A stretch of 8,629 nucleotides of DNA from an uncultured Sphingomonadaceae bacterium. GTDB taxonomy: Bacteria; Pseudomonadota; Alphaproteobacteria; Sphingomonadales; Sphingomonadaceae. Both the position numbers and the translations under genes were made by a program. The notes beneath the pieces are model-generated. The model made no database searches and was not told where the DNA came from. It saw only the letters and a program-made list of their open reading frames with translations. Positions 1 to 5,678 of this stretch are shown here, piece after piece. How positions within the stretch are numbered: the stretch's first letter is position 1; each line of letters opens with the position of its first letter. The stretch covers positions 1 through 8,629 of the forward strand of contig CAKZSF010000082.1 in NCBI GenBank assembly GCA_937920575.1, in the 5' to 3' direction.

Positions 1-49
1 CCAGTTCATGGCCAGCGGGCGTATTGATTGCGATGTTCTGTGTTGGCAT
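1..49 (-). CDS. N-terminal fragment of an unidentified protein, cut by the left edge
   Basis: The minus strand has an ATG at 49-47 and an open frame to base 1, reading MPTQNIAINTPAGHEL. A good ribosome binding site, GGGAG (complement of 56-60), lies 6 bases upstream, which is the main reason to believe the start. Only 16 residues are visible, so the product cannot be assigned. The short beta-strand-like opening followed by 'PAGHEL' is reminiscent of the first strands of alpha/beta hydrolases, including the bifunctional hydrolase/OsmC type, but this is a loose impression. The gene is divergent from the serine hydrolase at 213, and the two share the 50-212 intergenic region. Confidence 0.45.
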   Translation of the reverse strand, partial: MPTQNIAINTPAGHEL

Positions 50-55
50 TTTTGA

Positions 56-60
56 CTCCC
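56..60 (-). promoter_or_regulatory. Ribosome binding site of the left-edge gene
   Basis: GGGAG on the minus strand, 6 bases before the ATG at 49-47. It is the main support for the truncated gene at the left edge. Confidence 0.5.
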
Positions 61-70
61 TACAGTCTGC

Positions 71-86
71 GCAGGTCAACGCCTGC
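71..86. repeat. Short inverted repeat in the divergent intergenic region
   Basis: GCAGG (71-75) and CCTGC (82-86) are perfect inverted copies around a 6-base centre, TCAACG. The site lies just upstream of the ribosome binding site of the left-edge gene, where an operator would be plausible. A 5-base arm is short enough to arise by chance, so only the symmetry itself is certain. Confidence 0.3.
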
Positions 87-152
87 AATCTGTTGTTCGT
101 TGGAACCGGCCATTTGGTTGCACAGCCCATCTGATCGCCGAACAAAGCTGCC

Positions 153-181
153 TTGGCTTTCCCCAGGGCACACGGTACGCT
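153..181 (+). promoter_or_regulatory. Candidate promoter of the serine hydrolase gene
   Basis: TTGGCT (153-158) and TACGCT (176-181) resemble -35 and -10 boxes and are separated by exactly 17 bases. They would place transcription start near 188, about 25 bases before the GTG at 213. If correct, the upstream TTG at 153 cannot be the translation start, because it lies within the promoter. Both boxes are imperfect matches, so this is a weak call. Confidence 0.25.
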
Positions 182-200
182 CCCGCAATACCACAAGTTC

Positions 201-205
201 GGAGA
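201..205 (+). promoter_or_regulatory. Ribosome binding site that decides the GTG start at 213
   Basis: GGAGA, 7 bases before the GTG at 213. No comparable site precedes the longer TTG start at 153, and a signal peptide begins directly at 213. Both observations favour the shorter protein. Confidence 0.6.
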
Positions 206-212
206 ATGCCCT

Positions 213-1502
213 GTGCGCTTTTTGATCCCCCTTTCGCTTGCACTTTGCAGCCTTGCGACCCCTGCGACCGCTCAGGAAACAGAACAGTCCGATGTCGCTG
301 TTTCGGAAACACTTGAACAACGCGGCGAGGATGTGGTCGCTTGGCTCAAAGGAGAAAAAGCCGCTTCCGAGATTTTTGCGCCGGGTTTCCTCGCGCAAGT
401 TCCAGAGCCGCAGCTCAACGCAATCAATGCGCAGTTGCAGGCGCAATATGGCGCAATCGAGGGTGTTGAAATCATAACGCCGAACAGTTCCCTTAGCGGT
501 GAAATCGTGCTTCGCTTCGAGAAGGCGCTTGGTAAGGGGCCGATATCCCTCGCCCCAGACACTCCGCACCTGATCGGCACGCTGCTGCTCCGGTCGTTCG
601 AACCTGTTGGTGAAGACAGCGTGCAGAAAATCTCTGCTGATCTGGCTGCTTTGCCCGGGAGCGCGAGCGCCTATTTTGGCCCAGTCGACGGGTCAGACCC
701 GGTGTTTGCCCACAACACTCAGGAACACTTCGCTATTGGTTCAACGTTCAAACTCTATGTCCTGTCTGCTCTTGCGCAATCGGTGGAAGCTGGAGAACGG
801 AATTGGAGTGACGTCGCACCGCTATCCGTCAAGAGTTTCCCCAGCGGCAGGATGCAGGACTGGCCACAAGGCGCACCGGCAACGCTGCAGACTTATGCAA
901 CCATGATGATCTCGATCAGTGACAACACCGCGACCGATCAATTGATGGCGGTGCTTGGCCGCGAGGCGGTCGAGTCCGAAGTTACCCGGATCGGGCACAG
1001 TGCGCCCGCCAAAACTCTCCCGTTTCTGACCACTCGAGAAATGTTCTTGATGAAGGGTGGCGACAAGGAACGTTTGGCACGCTTTGCTGCTGCCGACGAT
1101 GCCGAGCAGGCGGAAATCCTCTCCACCGTGAAAGACAGCGACGCAACTTTGGACGAGTTAATGCGCACGTTCACCGGAGGGCCAACCGCCATCGACGTGG
1201 AGTGGCTTGCCAGTATGGATGACCTGCGCGGCTTGCTTGGCACACTTGCGACTTTTCAGGATGACACCGCCCGCAAGGTCATGGCTGTGAACACATCTAT
1301 GTCTGATGATGAACGGGCAAAATGGGACTATGTCGGCTACAAGGGTGGTTCGGAGCCCGGCGTGCTCAATCTTACCTGGCTGTTGCAGGACAAAGCACAG
1401 CAATGGCACATGCTATCGCTCAGCTGGAACAATCCCGAAGAGCCCGTGGATGAAGGGGCCCTGCAATTGATTTCGCAGCGCATCCTCGCATTGCCTCGCT
1501 AA
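213..1502 (+). CDS. Secreted class A beta-lactamase-fold serine hydrolase
   Basis: The product is 429 residues, starting at GTG 213 behind GGAGA. Residues 1-21 look like a signal peptide (RFLIPLSLALCSLATPATAQ), so the protein should be exported to the periplasm. An N-terminal domain of about 130 residues precedes a penicillin-recognising serine hydrolase domain. The catalytic motifs are clear: STFK at 177-180 (nucleophile Ser177, Lys180), SDN at 236-238 and KGGS at 377-380. The omega-loop ExxLN motif that carries the deacylating Glu166 of true class A beta-lactamases is not visible. SDN is followed after about 35 residues by FLTTREM, which seems to match the segment just after that loop. The protein is also longer than the roughly 290 residues of a typical class A enzyme. 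A peptidase, esterase or penicillin-binding role is therefore as likely as resistance. The gene appears monocistronic, with a possible terminator hairpin behind it. The fold is well supported; the substrate is unknown. Confidence 0.88.
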   Translation: MRFLIPLSLALCSLATPATAQETEQSDVAVSETLEQRGEDVVAWLKGEKAASEIFAPGFLAQVPEPQLNAINAQLQAQYGAIEGVEIITPNSSLSGEIVLRFEKALGKGPISLAPDTPHLIGTLLLRSFEPVGEDSVQKISADLAALPGSASAYFGPVDGSDPVFAHNTQEHFAIGSTFKLYVLSALAQSVEAGERNWSDVAPLSVKSFPSGRMQDWPQGAPATLQTYATMMISISDNTATDQLMAVLGREAVESEVTRIGHSAPAKTLPFLTTREMFLMKGGDKERLARFAAADDAEQAEILSTVKDSDATLDELMRTFTGGPTAIDVEWLASMDDLRGLLGTLATFQDDTARKVMAVNTSMSDDERAKWDYVGYKGGSEPGVLNLTWLLQDKAQQWHMLSLSWNNPEEPVDEGALQLISQRILALPR

Positions 1503-1556
1503 TTCCGATTCTTGGGTAGCTAGCAAATAAGGCAGCCGTAACGGCCTTGCCCTTTG

Positions 1557-1581
1557 CGTGGGCGGAAACTACCCCACGTTT
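1557..1581 (+). terminator. Hairpin between the serine hydrolase and moxR genes, possible terminator
   Basis: CGTGGG (1557-1562) and CCCACG (1573-1578) form a perfect 6-bp stem around a 10-base loop, followed by only three T (1579-1581). It lies 55 bases after the stop of the serine hydrolase gene and ends about 30 bases before the MoxR start. A weaker stem (AAGGC 1529-1533 with GCCTT 1544-1548) sits just upstream. The short T run makes intrinsic termination uncertain. The hairpin could instead lie in the moxR leader. Confidence 0.35.
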
Positions 1582-1611
1582 CAAATGACAATCGATTTTT
1601 GAGGACTGTGC

Positions 1612-2463
1612 ATGACCGACCAGCGTTTTGAGGGAACCAAGAATTACGTCGCTACCGACGATTTGAAAGTGGCGGTGAATGCGGCGGTCACATTGCGCCG
1701 ACCTCTGCTGGTTAAGGGCGAGCCGGGCACCGGTAAAACCGTTCTGGCTGCCGAAGTTGCCAAATCACTCGGCGCGCCGCTGATCGAATGGAATGTGAAA
1801 TCGACCACCAAGGCGCAACAAGGCCTGTATGAATATGACGCCGTTGCACGCCTGCGCGATGGCCAGTTGGGTGACGAGCGCGTTCACGACATTTCGAACT
1901 ACATCAAGAAGGGCAAATTGTGGGAAGCTTTTACCGCGCCCGAACTGCCCGTGTTGCTGATTGACGAGATCGACAAAGCGGACATCGAATTTCCCAACGA
2001 TCTGCTGCAAGAGCTCGATCGCATGAGCTTCGACGTGTATGAAACGCACGAAACGATCACAGCGGCGGAACGCCCGATTGTGATCATCACGTCGAACAAT
2101 GAGAAGGAGCTGCCCGACGCGTTCCTGCGCCGTTGCTTCTTCCACTACATCAAATTCCCAGATCGCGAGACGATGCAATCGATCATCGATGTGCATTATC
2201 CCGACATCCAGAAAACACTGGTGAAGAAGGCAATGGATATCTTCTACGAGCTGCGTGAAGTGCCCGGCCTTAAGAAGAAGCCCAGCACCAGCGAGCTGCT
2301 CGATTGGCTGAAGCTGCTGATGAACGAGGATATGCCGCTCGAAACGCTGCAAGACAGCAATCCGAACAACGCGATCCCGCCCCTACACGGCGCGCTGCTC
2401 AAGAACGAGCAGGATGTGATGATGTTCGAACGGCTCGCTTTCATGGCACGACGCAATACGTAA
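1612..2463 (+). CDS. MoxR-family AAA+ ATPase
   Basis: A 283-residue cytoplasmic ATPase. Its start ATG is preceded by GAGGA at 1601-1605 with a 6-base spacer. Walker A is GEPGTGKT (36-43) and Walker B is VLLIDEID (114-121). A sensor-1 segment, IVIITSNNEKELPDAF, follows at about 156-171, then the arginine pair R173-R174, where the AAA+ arginine finger is expected. The C-terminal part (about 200-283) is the helical lid. MoxR proteins act as chaperone-like ATPases that mature or activate partners, usually with a VWA-domain protein encoded nearby. A CoxE-like VWA gene lies at 3950 on the same strand, but two genes intervene. The small membrane-protein gene starts 3 bases after this stop and is probably co-transcribed. 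The family assignment is firm; the client is unknown. Confidence 0.93.
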   Translation: MTDQRFEGTKNYVATDDLKVAVNAAVTLRRPLLVKGEPGTGKTVLAAEVAKSLGAPLIEWNVKSTTKAQQGLYEYDAVARLRDGQLGDERVHDISNYIKKGKLWEAFTAPELPVLLIDEIDKADIEFPNDLLQELDRMSFDVYETHETITAAERPIVIITSNNEKELPDAFLRRCFFHYIKFPDRETMQSIIDVHYPDIQKTLVKKAMDIFYELREVPGLKKKPSTSELLDWLKLLMNEDMPLETLQDSNPNNAIPPLHGALLKNEQDVMMFERLAFMARRNT

Positions 2464-2466
2464 ACA

Positions 2467-2832
2467 ATGATCCGAGTAAGCGCCTATATGGCCGTAATCT
2501 ACGGCATAGGGCTGGCAGGCTTTGAAACGCTCGTTAACTGGGGCCAATGGCAATGGTGGCCTTGGTGGTTGGTTGACTATGTCGCGGCTGCGCTGTTGTT
2601 TGCTGGCGGTTTCTTGGCCCTTAGCGGCAAGCCATTGGGGCGATCTCTGCTAAACACCGGCTGGGGCTTTGCACTTGGCATGATGTGGATGTCATTGGCG
2701 AGCAACATTGCCGAAGGAGCCGATCCAGACAGAGCGGCGCGCGTGGCAGGTTTCTACATCGCACTCATTTGCTTCAGCATGGTCTATTGTCTTGTGGGTC
2801 TGGCCTTCAGCCTGACCAAAAAGCACAGCTAG
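2467..2832 (+). CDS. Small four-helix membrane protein downstream of moxR
   Basis: The product is 121 residues, and I do not recognise a named family. Four hydrophobic segments are visible at about 4-22, 31-52, 59-79 and 93-116. The stretch between the first two is very rich in tryptophan (QWQWWPWWLVDY). It ends with a short basic tail (TKKHS), so it should be an inner-membrane protein. The ATG lies 3 bases after the MoxR stop with no convincing ribosome binding site of its own, which suggests translational coupling to MoxR. A second ATG at 2488 (residue 8) is a possible alternative start. The position suggests a membrane partner or docking factor for the MoxR ATPase, but that is inference from context only. 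Confidence 0.75.
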   Translation: MIRVSAYMAVIYGIGLAGFETLVNWGQWQWWPWWLVDYVAAALLFAGGFLALSGKPLGRSLLNTGWGFALGMMWMSLASNIAEGADPDRAARVAGFYIALICFSMVYCLVGLAFSLTKKHS

Positions 2833-2842
2833 ATCGCTAGCT
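2827..2842. repeat. Inverted repeat containing the stop codons of two convergent genes
   Basis: AGCTAG (2827-2832) and CTAGCT (2837-2842) are perfect inverted copies around ATCG. The left arm contains the TAG stop of the plus-strand membrane protein (2830-2832). The right arm contains the TAG stop of the minus-strand L,D-transpeptidase (2837-2839). The genes are separated by only 4 bases. The hairpin might act as a bidirectional end-of-transcript structure, but the stem is AT/GC mixed and no T run follows on either strand. Confidence 0.5.
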
Positions 2843-3817
2843 CACCGCAAAACAATCGGTCCCTGCTGCACGCAGTGATGCGCAGGACGCCTGAACGTTC
2901 GGTCCGAATGCGCGCAGGCGGTACACTTTCTGTGCGCCGACTGTCGCTGGAATGATCGCACGTTCCAATTTGCTGAGCTCAGGGTGGCGCGCACGCAACC
3001 TTGCCCAATGCGCTTCTGCTTCGCCGACGCTGCCGGCGGCCACGAGTTGAATCATCGGACCACCCGTTGGCGCCTGACCCAAGAGCGCCTTGTCTGTTTC
3101 GTCCATCGATGGAGCGGCAAGCGCCAGTTTCGGTTCGGGCAATTGATCCAAACCGCCCCATTTACCCGGCAACGGCATGGGCATATTTTTGGCCAATTGC
3201 ATCGCATTGATGCTCGATCCGGATGCCTGATCAGTGACGACAATCGTGGTTTCATCTTGCTTCGTCAGTTTGAACAGAGACCGTGCAAAGGCGCTCGGCA
3301 AACGGATGCATCCGTGTGAGGCGGGATAGCCAGGAACAACGCCCGCATGGATGGCAATGCCATCCCACGTCAGGCGCTGCATGTGGGGCATAGGCGCATT
3401 GTTGTAGAGGTTGGACCGGTGGTGCACCCGCTTTTGCAGGATCGGGAACATGCCCGATGGCGTTTCCTTACCACGCTTGCCCGTAGAGACCGGCGAACTG
3501 TTCCAGAATTCTCCGTCTTTGAAGACATGCATCTGTTGGGAGCTCTTGCTGATCACGATCAGCACGCCCTTTTTCAACACATCGTCAATCGGCACAGGCA
3601 TTTTCGCTTGCGGCTCTTCCGGCGTTGGTTCTGGCTCTGGAGTCGGCTCGGGTTTTGGCGGCTTGGAGGCAGCCTTCGCCTCTGCCTTGGCCATCGCCCC
3701 TTTAAGCTGAACCTGTTTGCCCACGTCTTCTTGAGCCCCGCCCGAGAACTGGAAAACAAGCAGCGCTATGCCCAGCGCCGCTGCAAAACGAAAGATAGTA
3801 AACACACCATTAACCAT
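2837..3817 (-). CDS. Membrane-anchored L,D-transpeptidase (YkuD domain) with C-terminal SPOR domain
   Basis: The product is 326 residues from the ATG at 3817-3815. A TTG at 3841 would add 8 residues and has a weak GAG 8 bases upstream, so the start is uncertain. Residues 5-26 form a membrane anchor with the bulk of the protein periplasmic, followed by a proline/glutamate-rich linker at about 52-69. The YkuD catalytic domain spans about 84-196. Its active site reads HAGVVPGYPASHGCIRLP, with His157, His168 and nucleophile Cys170. Such enzymes form 3-3 peptidoglycan cross-links or attach proteins to the wall, and resist most penicillins. The last 70 or so residues (about 254-325) look like a SPOR domain, which binds denuded septal glycan and would direct the enzyme to division sites. 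The two cysteines there (Cys312 and Cys322) could form a disulphide. The gene is convergent with the membrane protein and divergent from the VWA gene. Confidence 0.9.
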   Translation of the reverse strand: MVNGVFTIFRFAAALGIALLVFQFSGGAQEDVGKQVQLKGAMAKAEAKAASKPPKPEPTPEPEPTPEEPQAKMPVPIDDVLKKGVLIVISKSSQQMHVFKDGEFWNSSPVSTGKRGKETPSGMFPILQKRVHHRSNLYNNAPMPHMQRLTWDGIAIHAGVVPGYPASHGCIRLPSAFARSLFKLTKQDETTIVVTDQASGSSINAMQLAKNMPMPLPGKWGGLDQLPEPKLALAAPSMDETDKALLGQAPTGGPMIQLVAAGSVGEAEAHWARLRARHPELSKLERAIIPATVGAQKVYRLRAFGPNVQASCASLRAAGTDCFAVS

Positions 3818-3864
3818 AGGCGATGCTGCTGAACCGGCCAATAACCGATCTCAACCGCATATTT

Positions 3865-3893
3865 TTGACAGTGCCAAAACAGGATCATTTCCT
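3865..3893 (+). promoter_or_regulatory. Candidate promoter of the VWA gene
   Basis: A perfect -35 hexamer, TTGACA (3865-3870), lies in the divergent region between the L,D-transpeptidase and VWA genes. At 17 bases' spacing the -10 position reads TTTCCT (3888-3893), a poor match. Transcription from here would start near 3900 and give a leader of about 50 bases before the GTG at 3950. No equally good promoter is apparent for the minus-strand gene. Confidence 0.25.
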
Positions 3894-3935
3894 TGCCCCG
3901 CTGACTGCTTGTGCCTAGTCAGAAGACTGGATTTT

Positions 3936-3940
3936 GGGAG
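3936..3940 (+). promoter_or_regulatory. Ribosome binding site that decides the GTG start at 3950
   Basis: GGGAG, 9 bases before the GTG at 3950. The longer GTG at 3911 has no such site. Translation from 3950 also gives the opening FFNFVDELRAAG, which matches the usual beginning of this VWA family. Confidence 0.55.
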
Positions 3941-3949
3941 CGATCAAGC

Positions 3950-5134
3950 GTGTTCTTCAACTTTGTCGACGAATTGCGAGCAGCGGGCATCTCCGCCAGT
4001 TTTAAAGAGCACCTCACCTTGTTGGAGGCGCTCGACAAGGATGTGATCGAACAAACGCCCGAGGCGTTCTACTACCTCTCGCGCAGCACATTCGTGAAAG
4101 ATGAGGGTTTGATCGACCGGTTCGATCAGGTGTTCCACAAGGTCTTCAAAGGTATTCTGACAGACTATGGCCAGAACCCCGTCGACATTCCTGAGGAGTG
4201 GTTGAAATCGCTTGCTGAGAAATTCCTGACCGAAGAGGAAATGGCCGAGATCGAGTCGCTGGGCGATTGGGACGAGATCATGGACACGCTCAAGAAGCGG
4301 CTGGTGGAGCAACAAAAACGCCACGAGGGCGGCAACAAATGGATCGGCACTGGCGGCACGTCGCCGTTCGGGCACGATGGTTACAACCCCGAAGGCGTCC
4401 GCATCGGCGGGGAAAGCAAGCACAAGCGCGCGATCAAGGTCTGGGAAAAGCGCGAATTCGCAAATCTCGACAACACCAAAGAATTGGGCACACGCAATAT
4501 CAAGATGGCGTTGCGCCGTTTGCGCCGCTTTGCCCGCGAAGGTGCAGCGGACGAGCTCGATCTGGATGCAACGATTGACGGCACAGCCAAACAAGGTTGG
4601 CTGGATATTCACATGCGGCCAGAGCGGCACAATGCAGTGAAACTGCTGCTGTTCCTCGACATCGGCGGGTCCATGGATCCCTTTATCAAAATGTGTGAGG
4701 AGCTGTTCAGCGCAGCGACCGCCGAGTTCAAAAATCTGGAGTTCTTCTACTTCCACAACTGCCTGTATGAGGGCGTGTGGAAGGACAATAAGCGGCGCTG
4801 GCAAGAGCGCACCAAGACTTGGGATGTGCTCCATAAATATGGCCACGACTATAAGGTGATCTTTGTCGGTGACGCGGCCATGAGCCCCTATGAAATCACC
4901 CATCCGGGCGGATCTGTAGAGCATATGAATGAGGAGGCCGGTGCCGTGTGGTTGCAGCGCGTGACCAACACCTACCCCTCTACTGTGTGGTTGAACCCTG
5001 TGCCTGAAAAACAATGGAGCTATTCGCAAAGCACCAAGATCATGAAAGAGCTGGTCAAAGACCGGATGTACGGCCTGACACTGGATGGATTGGACGAGGC
5101 GATGCGTGAACTCAGCCGGAAATCAGGGCACTAG
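3950..5134 (+). CDS. CoxE-like VWA-domain protein, probable MoxR partner
   Basis: The product is 394 residues from GTG 3950; an upstream GTG at 3911 would add 13. The N-terminal half is mostly helical and charged. A glycine-rich stretch at about 127-154 (GGNKWIGTGGTSPFGHDGYN) is typical of this family. The C-terminal half is a von Willebrand factor A domain beginning with LLLFLDIGGSMD. Its metal-ion-dependent adhesion site reads D237-x-G239-x-S241, with glycine where the canonical DxSxS motif has the first serine. From memory this variant is usual in this subfamily. A further strand ending in GDAAMSP (307-313) probably supplies another metal-site residue, Asp308. There is no signal peptide or membrane segment, so it should be cytoplasmic. 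VWA proteins of this type act with MoxR ATPases in maturing enzymes or envelope complexes. The moxR gene at 1612 is the obvious candidate partner, although the two are not in one operon. Confidence 0.9.
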   Translation: MFFNFVDELRAAGISASFKEHLTLLEALDKDVIEQTPEAFYYLSRSTFVKDEGLIDRFDQVFHKVFKGILTDYGQNPVDIPEEWLKSLAEKFLTEEEMAEIESLGDWDEIMDTLKKRLVEQQKRHEGGNKWIGTGGTSPFGHDGYNPEGVRIGGESKHKRAIKVWEKREFANLDNTKELGTRNIKMALRRLRRFAREGAADELDLDATIDGTAKQGWLDIHMRPERHNAVKLLLFLDIGGSMDPFIKMCEELFSAATAEFKNLEFFYFHNCLYEGVWKDNKRRWQERTKTWDVLHKYGHDYKVIFVGDAAMSPYEITHPGGSVEHMNEEAGAVWLQRVTNTYPSTVWLNPVPEKQWSYSQSTKIMKELVKDRMYGLTLDGLDEAMRELSRKSGH

Positions 5135-5178
5135 AGGACCGCTGGGAAATTCGATAAAAGGGCGGCATTTGGATTTAC

Positions 5179-5185
5179 AGAGGAA
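5179..5185 (+). promoter_or_regulatory. Ribosome binding site that decides the ATG start at 5194
   Basis: AGAGGAA, 8 bases before the ATG at 5194. The in-frame TTG at 5188 is only 2 bases from it and is too close to be used. Confidence 0.6.
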
Positions 5186-5193
5186 TTTTGCTT

Positions 5194-5562
5194 ATGCGTG
5201 CGCTTCTTCTTGGTCTTGCGATGGTTATAGGCTCTGGGCCGACAGTCCTATCGGCACAATCCGACCCAAACGCTCTCCCTCTGGACAATCCTGCCTATTC
5301 TGACCCAGCGAAATCATGGGACAACGAAGCGGAATTCACCAAAGCCGTTAGGCAAGAGCAATGCCGCGCAAAAATCGAAGATCTTCGCGAAAGACAAGGT
5401 CTGGAGAAACTCCCCGAGAACGACGCGGAGCCGCTCTTTATCAAAGCCGTCGATCTGCGGATCGATGATTGCTCCGTTGTGGTGATGAATGCGGACACAA
5501 AAGACATCAGGCCCGTTCCGACGCCGGAGCGCAATGTGACTCTGCGCAAATTACCAGAATGA
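5194..5562 (+). CDS. Small secreted protein of unknown function
   Basis: The product is 122 residues, and I do not recognise a family. A signal peptide covers about residues 1-21 (hydrophobic LLLGLAMVIG, then VLSA before the likely cleavage site), which gives a periplasmic protein of about 100 residues. The mature part is charged and predicted largely helical around 44-70. It has exactly two cysteines, Cys57 and Cys93, which could form a disulphide in the periplasm. The C-terminal third (about 82-120) looks like short beta strands rich in valine and proline. The gene begins 59 bases after the VWA stop on the same strand and has its own strong ribosome binding site. Co-transcription with the VWA gene is possible, since no terminator is evident between them. 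Confidence 0.75.
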   Translation: MRALLLGLAMVIGSGPTVLSAQSDPNALPLDNPAYSDPAKSWDNEAEFTKAVRQEQCRAKIEDLRERQGLEKLPENDAEPLFIKAVDLRIDDCSVVVMNADTKDIRPVPTPERNVTLRKLPE

Positions 5563-5593
5563 CGCTCCACGTGGCGCAATTCCACCAAAACTG

Positions 5594-5678
5594 AATCCAA
5601 TGTGGAGCCAATTGAGATTGGCCGTTTCACCCCTATGCGACAGACCTGTGGTCATCACATAGAGGAGCCAATCCAATG
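5594..5678 (+). repeat. Two 9-base motifs repeated upstream of and across a start region
   Basis: AATCCAATG occurs at 5594-5602 and at 5670-5678, where it ends in the start codon of the next gene. GGAGCCAAT occurs at 5604-5612 and at 5664-5672, where it contains part of that gene's ribosome binding site. The two motifs are in opposite order in the two places and overlap in the second. This could be a remnant of local duplication, or the upstream copy could compete for base pairing with the leader. Confidence 0.45.
5607..5622 (+). terminator. Hairpin between two hypothetical genes, possible weak terminator
   Basis: GCCAAT (5607-5612) and ATTGGC (5617-5622) form a perfect 6-bp stem with a 4-base loop, TGAG. 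It lies about 45 bases after the stop of the small secreted protein. Only CGTTTC follows, so there is no proper T run. It could attenuate transcription or act as a leader structure of the gene at 5676. The symmetric CCACGTGG at 5567-5574 lies just upstream. Confidence 0.3.

Noticed and set aside
60..569. 169-residue minus-strand frame across the start of the serine hydrolase
   Set aside because: It overlaps the signal peptide and N-terminal domain of a well-supported gene and has a composition typical of an antisense shadow.
1765..2352. 195-residue minus-strand frame inside moxR
   Set aside because: It is antisense to Walker A/B-containing sequence and has no domain of its own.
3347..3832. 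161-residue plus-strand frame opposite the L,D-transpeptidase
   Set aside because: The catalytic HGC motif and SPOR region are on the minus strand. This frame is rich in Arg, His and Phe and looks like a shadow.
3944..5029. 361-residue open frame on the minus strand opposite the VWA gene
   Set aside because: It is a shadow of the VWA gene: the plus-strand protein has clear VWA motifs, while this frame is rich in His, Gln and Leu with no recognisable domain.
5567..5574. CCACGTGG palindrome just after the small secreted protein
   Set aside because: An 8-base palindrome is expected by chance now and then, and there is no second copy or flanking structure strong enough to call a site.
5600..5662. 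Possible 20-residue leader peptide upstream of the orphan gene at 5676
   Set aside because: It has an ATG and a stop just before the next ribosome binding site, but no binding site of its own and no run of regulatory codons. The ATG belongs to the repeated AATCCAATG motif.
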